Shown: piece after piece, positions 48,667 to 59,447 of the stretch
Numbering within the stretch: the stretch's first letter is position 1
Layout of the letters: each line of letters begins with the position of its first letter
Assembly (NCBI RefSeq): GCF_000004195.4
Contig: NC_030681.2
Location: forward strand, 86,367,539-86,431,538
Source: Xenopus tropicalis
Lineage: Eukaryota > Chordata > Amphibia > Anura > Pipidae
DNA length: 64,000 nucleotides
Direction of reading: 5' to 3'
Program-made: the position numbers and the translations under genes
The notes under the pieces: generated by a model
Database searches by the model: none
Seen by the model: the letters and a program-made list of their open reading frames with translations, nothing else
Told to the model about the DNA's origin: nothing

Positions 48667-48990
48667 GGGGCACATTCATTAAAGTACGAATCTGAATTAC
48701 GAAATCCAATCATTTCTGATGATTGCTAAAATCACAAATTCCGTTTGAATACAAAGATTTCGTACTTAAATTTTCGTATTGAACCGATCGTTTGCGAATG
48801 ACGATCCAATAGTCACAAAGCTTGAATGAATCCGAAACATTTGTACTCGTCGCGACAAATACAATTTTGTCACACAAATTGTTGCAAAGATGAAAAAGTT
48901 GCGCAAATTAACGATAATATTGCAGAAAATACGCAAAAGTTGTGAACTTTTTGGTAATCGGACCTGTCTTACTTTAATGGATATGCGCCT
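48667..48990. mobile_element. Harbinger-like MITE, diverged
   Basis: It begins GGGGCACATTCATTAAAGTA and ends CTTACTTTAATGGATATGCGCC. It is related at the ends to 12161-12819. The target duplication is not clear. Confidence 0.6.
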
Positions 48991-49319
48991 ATAAGCTCTT
49001 GTTAGATTAACATGGAATCCAAATCATTCTATTTTTAACTAAAATATCCATACCTGTTAAAAAAAAAAAATCAATTAGATTTTGATTTCTCCGCAACTGC
49101 TTTCACTTTAATTTCTACACTTTCTTTATGTTACTGTACTCCTCTCATGCCCCCTCTCTCCTCACACTCTGTGCATAGCTATGTGCATCTGGTCCCACTT
49201 CCTGCATATACATTATATCTTATCAGGATGCAAAGCTTAGCTTGATAACAGTTTCCACAATATAGTGCCCATCTGTATGCTTTTATTGTGGATTTCAAGA
49301 GAAAGACTGAAAAAAGATA

Positions 49320-49651
49320 TACAGGTATAGGACCTGTTATCCAGAATGCTCGGGACCAAGGGTATTCCGGATAAGGGGTCTTTCCGTAATTTGCATCTTC
49401 ATACCTTAAGTCTACTAAAAAATCAATAAAACATTAATTAAACCCAATAGCATTATTTTGTATCCAGTAAGGATTAATTATATCTTAGTTGGGATCAAAT
49501 ACAAAGCACTGTTTTATTTTTACAGAGAAAAAGGAAATCAATTTTAAAAATCTGAATTATTAGATTAAAATGGAGTCTATGGGAGAAGGGCTTTCCGTAA
49601 TTAGGAGCTTTCTGTATATCGGGTTTCCGGATAAGGGATCCCATACCTGTA
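49320..49651. mobile_element. ACAGGTATAGGACC-end repeat, full length
   Basis: It begins TACAGGTATAGGACCTGTTA and ends GGATAAGGGATCCCATACCTGTA, 332 bp, well preserved. It is the best reference copy together with 59118-59447. Confidence 0.88.
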
Positions 49652-50014
49652 CATCATTTATATAGTTTAAGTAAAGTTTGTTTTTCTTGGCCAACACATT
49701 AAAAAAGGATTTGGAATTATTTATTAGGGTGACAAGTCCCCTCTAAATGTGTTTATTAATTTGCTATTGTAGTTAATCTCACTATACCCCTGTGTATGAT
49801 GTAACATTAGAATCATAATCAAGTATATTAAAGTCTTATTGCTGTTTTTGGAGCTGAGTCATCTCCTTCTGGCTGCCTGTATCAAATTAAATTCCATTGG
49901 ATTGGTGACCCTCAGCAGTTTCTGCTGTATGGAAGGCTATTTACGTTAGGGAGTAATAATAAAAGTTAAGCTTAGATTTCTAAGATAACAACACTGATAA
50001 AACAAGTGATATTT

Positions 50015-50632
50015 ATAGCATTCATTAAAAGTTTTTTTGCGTCTTTTTTTTTTTTTTTTTTTTGCGTCTTAACGCACAATTCACTAAAAGGATACTTGCG
50101 TTAATTTAGATGCAATGCTGTTTGCATTATTTAAGTCGCGAAGACTATTTTCGTGCGGTATTTGGCGCAACGTGCGTACGGAAAAACGCACGCCATATTA
50201 GCCATACACGCCATTACTTTCAGAAAACTACTGTTCTGAAAATGACCATTTCCCTGCAGACTGAAGGCTGCATCACTCTAGGGCCAACACGTACTTGAAT
50301 AAATCACACTGCAAAGTCCATATTGTGTTGCCAAAAGCTCATGAACTGTACTTTTCTATAATTACCGCCTGCCCCAAGTAGGTGTTAATTTTCACACAGA
50401 CTAATGCGATATTTAGCGCATCTAAGTGTTTGTGAATCATGCGTTAGTGTTATTTCTGTGCGCTAATTAACGCAATGTGTTAAAATTAACGCATTCAGTT
50501 GCGCGCTATTTAATGCATGTGATATGCAATACGCATGCGATAATACTTTAGCAAATCGCGCATTTTTTCACGTCAATTTTAACGCAAAAAAAGCATTCGA
50601 TAAACGTTATCGCACTTTAATGAATCGACCCT
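50015..50632. mobile_element. Palindromic CpG-rich repeat (ATTCATTAAA ends)
   Basis: The left end GCATTCATTAAAAGTTTTTT and right end CGCACTTTAATGAATCGACCC enclose many TTAACGCA / TGCGTTAA motifs in both orientations. A T run (about 50046-50063) lies near the left end. Probably a relative of the Harbinger-like group. Confidence 0.6.
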
Positions 50633-51097
50633 CTTGTGTTTGTCATTCCAGTTCTCATCACTGGAAGTGGTGTGCATTTTCTGTTCTTTAGGCTTTCTTA
50701 GGTACCATATGTATAGTGCTTCCTGCTCAGCTTGAGGCTTCTAAAGATGTTTGGTAATTTAATGCAGCTACAAAGGTAGGCTGTCAGCTGTCCGTGAATT
50801 ATTTTTTAAAATATTGCACAGAATAAAAAGTTTGATTCCAACTAAGTAAATGGAAAATTAAACATCTATCTATATATATATAAGATTTTTGGAAATGGAA
50901 CATTGTGCTATATTAGAACATCAGTTTTGTGAGGAAAACATGAAATTTATGCAGGTTAGTCATAAAAAGTTTACATTTAGGTAAAATTTTAATAAATGCC
51001 TTCAGTGGACCATAAAAGTTTTAAATTTAGGAATATGTAAGATTTTGCTATTGGTGACACTAGTCAAGTTCTAAAAATGATATGTTTTTACTTCTAG

Positions 51098-51164
51098 GCT
51101 CCTGACACGAAACGTTGGTCTTCTGTATGTTGGAAAATATGACTGTCCTTTTTCTGAAATAAAG
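51098..51164 (+). CDS. rngtt: RNGTT internal exon (OB-fold part)
   Basis: This 67-bp exon completes the split glycine codon and then reads LLTR followed by NVGLLYVGKYDCPFSEIK, matching capping enzyme after motif V. It forms part of the OB-fold that closes over GTP during enzyme-GMP formation. The acceptor is TTTTTACTTCTAG ending at 51097 and the donor is GTATGC at 51165. The exon ends on a codon boundary, so the next exon (motif VI region, family consensus VTKELK...RTDKSFPNA) must start at phase 0. I did not find it before 64000. Together with the 101-bp exon it makes 56 whole codons, which supports both boundary assignments. Confidence 0.95.
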
Positions 51165-52918
51165 GTATGCTTATCTTTAACTTCTGTAAGGTGAGGAAGC
51201 TTTGATAGGAACAGAATTGATAATTTTATCATAGTGCACAGAATCCTAGGTGCCCTACCCAACCACCTTAGTTACAGGTTCCCCAGAGCTTAGTTGTTCA
51301 CACTTTGCAGAGGTGTTGACAAACAGTATCTTTTACAACATCAATTCCTTTCTTAGCTTTTGGGGAATTTTGGTTCAGGATTCCTGGTACCTGCATGAAT
51401 TGTTTTCCTTGGTCTGGGTGGGCGATGACCACTTCCTATGGTCTTTAATATTGGAAGTTAGAGTGGGTTACTCCTCCTCTTTTGTTTCTATTTTCTGACC
51501 AACATGTATGTCTACTGGGGAGCCTGAGACAATAAGACCCCTGTAAAGAATGTGCCTAAAAAGGACAACCCCTAGTATTTACTCCCTGAACATGTCTACT
51601 GGAGGGGACTAGGCCACTAGCTGGTCATCCTAAGGGTTTATCTTAAAACCTGCAACTGACATCATTGCTCTGCCTCTGATTTATTGCTGCAGGTTTTCTG
51701 CAGTTTTCTTTTTTCTTCTTGTTCAAGAACCTCCGGTGTCCTATCTATTTATTTTGTTCAGGATCGATCTACTCCAGTTACCTTCTCCACTCAACATAGT
51801 GAGGGCCCAGCTGAGAGAGAAGTCTGAAAGTAACAGGTGCTCTACACCAGGGGAAGCTAATGCTAGTTTAGAAAATAGGTGTTAAAAAAAAAAGGGATAA
51901 CGTAAGGTCCTTGTTGTGGCCCACAAATAGGTGAAAACATGTTGATTGTCATCTAAATACACTGCTGCGTTTTCTAGCATTTATTTGCCATCAGTTTAAA
52001 GTGATCCAATGCACTTTGAAATCAGGTACCTCACGTTGTTAGGAATTTGCCGAGGTAGAATGTACAGTATACAGAGTATAAGAGTCAAGTTGAAAGTATC
52101 TGACTCCGAGCTGTATCTTCATATTCACTTACTGGTCTAGATATATAACAAAAAATATGTTTCATGTGTTTTTTTTTCTGTTATATCTTTTAGGCATGAT
52201 CACACAGTTTTGCATTTAGAAAGCTTAATCTAAAATGTCAAAGCTAAAGTAAACTTAAACTGACCTTTTAAAATAATTAAATAATAATTGTTTCTTCATG
52301 TAAACATTCTGCCTAAGTATGCTTTTGTAGTGTGAAATTGTATTCCAGTAATGTGGAAATGTGCACTGCAACACAAAAAGACTTAAGGGCATATTTACAG
52401 ATGGTTGGGTAGTGTGCAATGCACCCAAAAGATGTGCAAGCCAACATTTTCCCAACACTTTGCATCTGGCCCCACTGTCAGCTGCATGGGTACAGGTCCC
52501 ACTTCAGAATGGTCCAGACCAGTATGAATACAGTGTTGCCTGTTTTGGCAATACAATTGTAATGATGGGCAAACTGGGGGGGGTCATGATGTACCCCCTC
52601 TACCTGTCACTCATCATTAACCCTATGGCAGGTGACAAGTAAAGGTCTGCCTTACACCTGTTTTTTCTGCACTTGGCACCCAGCATTAGATATAAGGTGC
52701 AGAACTCAAATATGCTATAGAAATAAGCTATATGCTTGTTAAATGAGCAATAGGGGTGTGATTTTACCCAATTACTTATGAAAACCGTATTCTGTAGGAG
52801 TGACTGTTAAACTCATCAATGAACATATGCTTTATTGCTTAAAGCTGGCCACACATGGGAATATCTCAACAGTTACATCAACATGAGATCCTCTGCACTC
52901 ACTCATTATAAATATATA

Positions 52919-53131
52919 CAGTGGTGTGAAAAACTATTTGCCCCCTTCCTGATTTCTTATTCTTTTGCATGTTTGTCACACAAAATGTTTCTGATCATCA
53001 AACACATTTAACTATTAGTCAAAGATAACTCAAGTAAACACAAAATGCAGTTTTTAAATGAGGGTTTTTATTATTTAGGGAGAAAAAAAATCCAAACCTA
53101 CTTGGCCCTGTGTGAAAAAGTAATTGCCCCC
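52919..53131. repeat. Tc1 element left terminal inverted repeat
   Basis: This is the outer arm of the Tc1-like element. The outer direct repeat begins at 52919 (GTGGTGTGAAAAACTATTTG) and the inner one at about 53109 (GTGTGAAAAAGTAATTGCCC). It pairs with 54336-54551 over nearly its whole length with scattered mismatches. Confidence 0.9.
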
Positions 53132-53136
53132 TGAAC

Positions 53137-54159
53137 CTAATAACTGGTTGGGCCACCCTTAGCAGCAATAACTGCAATCAAGCGTTTGCGATAACTTGCA
53201 ACGAGTCTTTTACAGCGCTCTGGAGGAATTTTGGCCCACTCATCTTTGCAGAATTGTTGTAATTCAGCTTTATTTGAGGGTTTTCTAGCATGAACCGCCT
53301 TTTTAAGGTCATGCCACAACATCTCAATAGGATTCAGGTCAGGACTTTGACTAGGCCACTCCAAAGTCTTCATTTTGTTTTTCTTCAGCCATTCAGAGGT
53401 GGATTTGCTAGTGTGTTTTGGGTCATTGTCCTGCTGCAGCACCCAAGATCGCTTCAGCTTGAGTTGACGAACAGATGGCCGGACATTCTCCTTCAGCATT
53501 TTTTGGTAGACAGTAGAATTCATGGTTCCATCTATCACAGCAAGCCTTCCAGGTCCTGAAGCAGCAAAACAACCCCAGACCATCACACTACCACCACCAT
53601 ATTTTACTGTTGGTATGATGTTCTTTTTCTGAAATGCTGTGTTACTTTTACGCCAGATGTAACGGGACACGCACCTTCCAAAAAGTTCAACTTTTGTCTC
53701 GTCGGTCCACAAGGTATTTTCCCAAAAGTCTTGGCAATCATTGAGATGTTTTTTAGCAAAATTGAGACGAGCCTTAATGTTCTTTTTGCTTAAAAGTGGT
53801 TTGCGCCTTGGAAATCTGCCATGCAGGCCATTTTTGCCCAGTCTCTTTCTTATGGTGGAGTCGTGAACACTGACCTTAATTGAGGCAAGTGAGGCCTGCA
53901 GTTCTTTAGATGTTGTCCTGGGGTCTTTTGTGGCCTCTCGGATGAGTTGTCTCTGCGCTCTTGGGGTAATTTTGGTCGGCCGGCCACTCCTGGGAAGGTT
54001 CACCACTGTTCCATGTTTTTGCCATTTGTGGATAATGGCTCTCACTGTGGTTCGCTGGAGTCCCAAAGCTTTAGAAATGGCTTTATAACCTTTACCAGAC
54101 TGATAGATCTCAATTACTTTTGTTCTCATTTGTTCCTGAATTTCTTTGGATCTTGGCAT
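53137..54159 (-). CDS. Tc1-like transposase, full length, DD34E triad intact
   Basis: The 340-residue protein has the same length as Sleeping Beauty transposase. It cuts and pastes the element by binding the inverted repeats and inserting at TA. Order of parts: paired-like DNA-binding domain with two helix-turn-helix units (about 1-115) joined by a GRPR-like linker (SGRPTK, 58-63); a basic nuclear-localisation-like stretch (RRKPLLSKKNIKARL, 118-132); and a catalytic RNase H-like domain with D153 (WTDETK), D244 (QQDNDPKHTS) and E279 (SPDLNPIEMLW), spaced DD34E. The glycine-rich box KYGGGSVMVWGCFA (186-199) is present. The start MPRSKEIQEQ matches the family N-terminus, and the stop follows GGPTSY. 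There are no frameshifts or stops. Host expression is not evident from the sequence. Confidence 0.95.
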   Translation of the reverse strand: MPRSKEIQEQMRTKVIEIYQSGKGYKAISKALGLQRTTVRAIIHKWQKHGTVVNLPRSGRPTKITPRAQRQLIREATKDPRTTSKELQASLASIKVSVHDSTIRKRLGKNGLHGRFPRRKPLLSKKNIKARLNFAKKHLNDCQDFWENTLWTDETKVELFGRCVSRYIWRKSNTAFQKKNIIPTVKYGGGSVMVWGCFAASGPGRLAVIDGTMNSTVYQKMLKENVRPSVRQLKLKRSWVLQQDNDPKHTSKSTSEWLKKNKMKTLEWPSQSPDLNPIEMLWHDLKKAVHARKPSNKAELQQFCKDEWAKIPPERCKRLVASYRKRLIAVIAAKGGPTSY

Positions 54160-54335
54160 GATGTCTAGCTTTTGAGGTGCTTTTGGTCTACTTCTCTGTG
54201 TCAGGTAGCTCCTATTTAAGTGATTTCTTGATTGAAACAGGTGTGGCAGTAATCAGGCCTGGGGGTGAGTACAGAAATTGATATTGAAATTGAAAATTGA
54301 AATTGATAAACCACAGTTAAGTTATTTTTTAACAA

Positions 54336-54551
54336 GGGGGGCAATCACTTTTTTCACACAGGGCCATGTAGATTTGGAGTTTTTTTTCTCCCTTAATAAC
54401 GTAAACCTTCATTTAAATACTGCATTTTGTGTTCAATTATGTTATCTTTGACTAATAGTTAACGGTTTTTGATGATCAGAAACATTTTGTGTGACAAACA
54501 TGCAAAAGAATAAGAAATCAGGAAGGGGGCAAATAGTTTTTCACACCACTG
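54336..54551. repeat. Tc1 element right terminal inverted repeat
   Basis: This arm is inverted relative to 52919-53131. The inner repeat begins with GGGGGCAATCACTTTTTTCA and the outer repeat ends in TTTTTCACACCACTG. TA follows at 54552. Confidence 0.9.
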
Positions 54552-54899
54552 TATATAGGACATTAAGACATTCTATGCATTAAGCTATCAAGAAATGCTT
54601 TCCCCTTTAAGTGAAACAGGGATTGTTTGTCCATATATTACAATATTCTTCAAGGTGGTCAACTATGTCAAAGTCATCCCCGGTCTTACACTCACTTTTA
54701 TCTGATTCATTAAGAATTCTATTACTACAGTATGCATTTAACAAAGGGCCTGAGATTTACATTAAATGTGCTTGCTTTCAAGGTTAAAACCCCTAAATTG
54801 TTGCCCTTTTATTGGCTCCACTGGGATCACCTGACTGTGAAGGGAGGGAGCTGCAACATGGAGCTGGCCACTGCTCTTGTCTTAAAAACTGCATATCTA

Positions 54900-55087
54900 A
54901 AAAGGGAAAGTTGTGCTCACCACTAAATTTGAAACTATATACCATAACCAATGAGGCTGTGATCACAAAATTTATATGGGCACCAGCAGACCTTGTTGCT
55001 GTTTATATGAATTTTGTGGTCACAGCCTCATTGCACTCCACACCTTATGGTTTAAAAGTTAGTGGTGAGCACAACTTCACCTTTTTT
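54900..55087. mobile_element. Short palindromic MITE
   Basis: AAAGTTGTGCTCACCACTAA is answered by TTAGTGGTGAGCACAACTT, and CCAATGAGGCTGTGATCACA by TGTGGTCACAGCCTCATTG. The arms cover most of the 188 bp. Confidence 0.75.
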
Positions 55088-56892
55088 GCTATATTTTTTT
55101 CAATATTTAAACAGTGACCTGCAGTGCAGTACTGAATCAGATGCTAGTTAAATTACATTTACTGTCAAGGTTTATACTGCAACTCCACTGTCAAGGTTTA
55201 TATCTTGTAGAATGTAATTAGATTTGTCTGCCAGGATCTATTGAGCATGATAATACTTATTATGTAGTGATTTGATGTATTTTCCAAAAAGCTTACCTCA
55301 GATCTCAGAATGGCAGGTCTATAGATAACCTGGCTAAAAACGAAAACTCTTTTCCAATATTGGAGCCTCATCTTTCAGTACAATGGGAGGCATTATTAAA
55401 TCACAGACGATTAAGTAAATTGGTCAGGCAACCACAGAGCAAAGCTACTTTAATACCCTGGGGTAATACCATAAAGTCCTGGACCTTCAAATAGTTTATT
55501 TTTTTTTGAAGTTCCTCTTGATTTAACCAATACCTTATACCTAAATTATTGACCTGTGTCCTTAGATAACTGGTTCCTCTTTGGTGTAAACAGAAAAAAG
55601 AAGCAAAACATCAGTCTTCTCTGTGTTCCCATCAGGCAATTTACTTGATTCAGATTCCAAAGGTCCCATAGCCTACTGCTTAATTTTTTTAAGCCTATTT
55701 AAAAAGAAAAACAAGCAAATAAAAAAAACATATTTGGGGATTTGTTTACTTCTCTCAGCAATGCCAATGCTTTTTTAAATTCTGCATATTTAATGAACTT
55801 CATATAATCCACTTAACCTTCATACATACTTCTGAAACTCTCTATCTGCTCTATTTCTATATACACTCTTTCTTGGGTCCTGCACTCAGCTCAGGGAAAT
55901 CTCTTGACAATACAGTTCTCCAAAAACAGCTAAATTGTTCCATAATTGAACCTCGTCTATGGAATGATTTCCTGCATCAGGAAAGCCCCCACACTAACAT
56001 GTTTCTCAGAGCTCTGTAAGTAAATACATACATACATTAAGTGCAACTTCTCTTACCAGAAAGGGAACATTTTCTTTTAAGCTTTAGGTTTTTTCCTTTG
56101 TGTTCCCTTTTTTTTGGTTTGGTTTGGTTTTTTGCTCCTGAGGGGAATATACAGGGATGCATATTTGTTAAATAGTACCTTAAACTAATGCTGCACCAAG
56201 CTATATGTGCTAGTTGTCAGACATTTATGGAAACCACCTGACTTGCAGTTTACAAGTTAATGGAGGTTTTGGATATTTTACATCTACAAGTTCAATTAGC
56301 TTTTAAGACATTGCCCATAGAGCTGTCCCTATTCTGCTAGAGATCATGGGGATTATCACTGTTCCCCAAATGCTCAACCACACAGGGGTTTGAGATTAAT
56401 TTGGCATCATTAGTGATTGCAAGAGGCAAAATAGCATCTTTTGGAATTAGTTGCTGAACAGGCTGAGACAAAGAAATGTGCCACTTAGCCTATTCACATA
56501 TCTGTGTGCTTTTTCCAACTTGTCTACATGATTGCTTCAGTCAGTGTGCGTATAACTAAAATTAAAACTTGACACATTTTCCATTCGTCATTGTAAGCAG
56601 GACTGCTTCCTTTACATGCATACAACTTTGTTCTGACTTTACATAAAGACAAATGCCTCCACCTTTTTATACTCCCTGTGTTCCTCCTAAAAGGTTATAT
56701 TCATCTACATTCACAGCCTAGTCATGTGTTTTATCAACTAAGTCTCAGCAATACCAGTCATACAATAATTCTCTGTTTATGCAGTTAATTTTAGCTCTTC
56801 CATTTTGTTTGCCAAGCTTACTGCATTTCCAAAAATACAGTAGAGATGTTTTATTTTTCTCTTGTTTGCATATAACATTGAAGATTTATACA

Positions 56893-57379
56893 TACCGTAT
56901 TTTCCGGCGTATAAGACGACTTTTTAACCCCGAAAAATCTGTGCCAAAGTCGGGGGTCGTCTTATACGCCGGATACTTACCTGAACCTTGCTTCCTGGTC
57001 TTCCTGGTGCTGCCTGCACGATCTAATTTTCGTTGCCACAGCAACGGGAGACGCGCTACGCTGGGAGACGCGCTACGCTGGGAGACGCGCTATGCTGGGA
57101 GACGCGCTACGCAGGGAGACGCGCTACGCTGGGAGACGCGCTACGCAGGGAGACGCGCTACACAGGGAGACGCGCTACGCAGGGAGACGCGCTGGGGGGC
57201 GGGGATACACATACTCTGCAGCTCCGGGTATCTCTGTGCCGCCAGTCCTTCAGGCTTTCTGATTTGAGGGTACCCTCGGAGAAGCCCCGCAATTTCTTTC
57301 CTGCCTCTGCCTGTTATCATACAAGCCGTATTTTCCGGCGTATAGTCGGGGGTCGTCTTATACGCCGGAAAATACGGTA
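56893..57379. mobile_element. TACCGTATTTTCCGGCG-end DNA element with 17-bp array
   Basis: It begins TACCGTATTTTCCGGCGTAT and ends ACGCCGGAAAATACGGTA. A second set of the motif lies inside each end (GTCTTATACGCCGGA near 56960; CGTATTTTCCGGCGTATAG near 57327). The middle holds eight to nine 17-bp tandem units. Non-coding. Confidence 0.82.
57046..57194. repeat. 17-bp minisatellite, eight full units plus a part
   Basis: The unit is GGGAGACGCGCTACGCT with CT/AG and G/A variants near its 3' end (for example CTACGCA, CTATGCT). Since 17 is not divisible by three, every frame reads through the same 17-residue peptide, giving false long open frames. Confidence 0.92.
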
Positions 57380-58592
57380 GTTACTTTCTCATGTTTTATC
57401 TGGTGTCCATAATTTTAAAAAAGCAGATTAATTAGCATTTAAACCAATAGCGTAACTATAGAGGAAGCAGACCCACTGTGTCTGTTTTCTCTATAGTTGC
57501 AGAAAGTATATTACCTGGCTGTCTGCCCCCACTCTCCTACCTAAAAGCAAGTGGACGGCACAAGCTGGTGGGGATTGGGGGACATGAGTAGGACAGGCAG
57601 ATATGGGGGGGAGGGGGCTGTTGGCTGTGTGTACCAGGCCCCTCTGGAGATTTTTTTGACGGGGCCTGGCATAGGGTAGTTATGCCACTGATTTTAACAC
57701 TGAAGTCAGGAAAGACTTTACATGTGTGTTACAAAGCAAATACACATCACAAAGACACAATTAACTTGCCCCTCTGTAATTTTGTGTATAAAATAGTATA
57801 CCAACTTTATAAGAGTAACAGTAAAGTGTAAATCATAAACAATAAAAGCATTGTAACAAAACATGTCCTTGGTGATTGTTTTGGTACAATACTGGATGTG
57901 TTCAAAGCAGAGTGACTAGATTTTGAAAATTTATCAGTCCCTTTTTTGGGAACTGTATGGTTAATTGTATGGTTAATTAAAACCTTTCATTAATATTTCC
58001 ATTTCAGGGTAATGCATTTGCTAGCATAAGTTTTAGAAGGCTCTTGTTTGGCCCTGATCTAGCACCTAATTGAATACCATCACCGCAACATTTAGTTGAA
58101 TAGATGTATTTAAAAAATGTTCATGCATAATTTTCAGGGAATTTTAGACCATGACTATATCATGTGTATAATGGTGACATTTTAGGCATAAGTCTGTGTA
58201 AGTTGTAGACTGTTCAATCTGTATGGTATATAAGAGTCTACCACTGTATGGTATATATAGTCTACTGAGATATTTAAATTGAATTAGTTTATCTCTGGCA
58301 GCCATCAAATGATCTTTCTATATTTTCTCAGTCTAAAATGGAATGCCCCTGCCTCCATTGGGTAAAGAGCCCAAATATAAGCTAAGGAGTGTAGGCTTTG
58401 TGTTCTTTGGGCTTAGGAAAAGCGTTTAGATACACACCCTGAAACGGAGTAGCGATTACATGCCTAAATCGGAAAAATGCAATTATTTTTTGTTTGGCAG
58501 CTTGTATTTATTCTGAAGTAATGGCAAATTACTTTACTATTTGATAATTTCTCTGGAATCTGGATAGCAAATGAAACCACAATCCTTATATA

Positions 58593-58722
58593 ATTCAAAA
58601 TGTCTTTATTTGTCTAGTGGAACAGACCAGTACAGCAATGTTTCAGGTCCACTGTTTTTCAAGCTTGACCTGAAAATGTCTCTGTACTGGTCTGTGCCAT
58701 TTAACAAATAAAGGCATTTTAA
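58593..58722. mobile_element. Short palindromic MITE
   Basis: TTCAAAATGTCTTTATTTGT and AACAGACCAGTACAG at the left are answered by CTGTACTGGTCTGTGCC and AACAAATAAAGGCATTTT at the right. Confidence 0.7.
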
Positions 58723-59117
58723 TTAAATGAAGATTTTGGTTTGAAGTGTTTGAAGAATTTGTGAGTCCTGTGATGTGAACATGGGGGGAGGTGCACCCAG
58801 TAAAAGATAAAGGTACTTAGTGTGGTGATGACTACTAGCAACAATAATTTGATAATTTCTACCATATATTTGATCTAATACTTAATGTGGGTTGGTTATA
58901 CTTTGATGTTGGGGCAATTTAAGATTACACTGTAGTACAATTATTTGGTGGTCTGGATGGTTCCATGCCAAGACCACATTAACCAAAAAAGAGGTTGCCT
59001 TACATGTATATTTTTGATCTTTCAGAATAGGTTGAGTTCCTCGTGAGCTCTACAATGTAGAGAGTATGAACTTGTAAAGCAACCCAATGTGCTGTTTTTA
59101 ATTTTGTTGCAACATTG

Positions 59118-59447
59118 TACAGGTATAGGACCCATTATCCAGAATGCTCGGGACCAAGGGTATTCCGGATAAGGGGTCTTTCTGTAATTTGGATCTCTAT
59201 ACCTTAAGTCTACTAAAAATCAATAAAACATTAAAAAACCCAATAGGATTGTTTAGCATCCAATAAGGGGTAATTATATCTTAGCTGGAGCCAAAGACAA
59301 GGTACTGTTTTATTACTACAGGGAAAAAGGAAATCATTTTTAAAATTCTGAATTATTTGATTAAAATGGAGTCTATGGGAGACGGTCGTTCCGTAATTTG
59401 GAGCTTTTTGGATAACAGGTTTCCGGATAACGGATCCCATACCTGTA
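59118..59447. mobile_element. ACAGGTATAGGACC-end repeat, full length
   Basis: It begins TACAGGTATAGGACCCATTA and ends GGATAACGGATCCCATACCTGTA, 330 bp. It is very like the copy at 49320-49651. Confidence 0.88.

Larger units (their letters stand above)
22728..51097 (+). other. rngtt: RNGTT intron, about 28.4 kb
   Basis: This intron runs from GTAAGT to CTTCTAG and contains dense nested transposable elements, listed separately. Unassigned AT-rich stretches are 23817-24177, 24912-25364, 26041-26707, 27804-28898, 30368-32881, 33308-33804, 36027-36487, 36798-37819, 39051-40189, 40546-42289, 42918-44009, 44307-45316, 45742-46137, 47145-47751, 48094-48666, 48991-49319, 49652-50014 and 50633-51097. 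Within them, 31690-32300 is unusually GC-balanced with a 120-codon open frame of no known family. A C run lies at about 48556-48566. No further capping-enzyme exon was found, apart from the tentative one at 23285. Confidence 0.8.
52919..54551 (-). mobile_element. Complete Tc1-like DNA transposon with IR/DR ends
   Basis: The 1633-bp element is bounded by CAGTGGTGTGAAAAACTATT and its inverse, ending CACACCACTG, with TA on both sides (52917-52918 and 54552-54553), the classic Tc1/mariner target duplication. The terminal inverted repeats are about 213 and 216 bp (52919-53131 and 54336-54551). Each carries an outer and an inner copy of a GTGTGAAAAA...TTGCCCCC motif, the IR/DR arrangement used by Sleeping Beauty-type transposases. 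It encloses one intact transposase gene on the minus strand. The two arms differ at several positions, so it is not pristine, but no disruption is visible. It sits antisense to RNGTT in an intron. Confidence 0.95.

Noticed and set aside
53290..54168. Plus-strand open frames of 73 and 89 codons over the Tc1 element
   Set aside because: They are antisense shadows of the intact transposase gene.
56779..57267. 162-codon open frame with repeated RRATLGDAL-like peptides
   Set aside because: It is a read-through of the 17-bp minisatellite, which is open in every frame because 17 is not a multiple of three.
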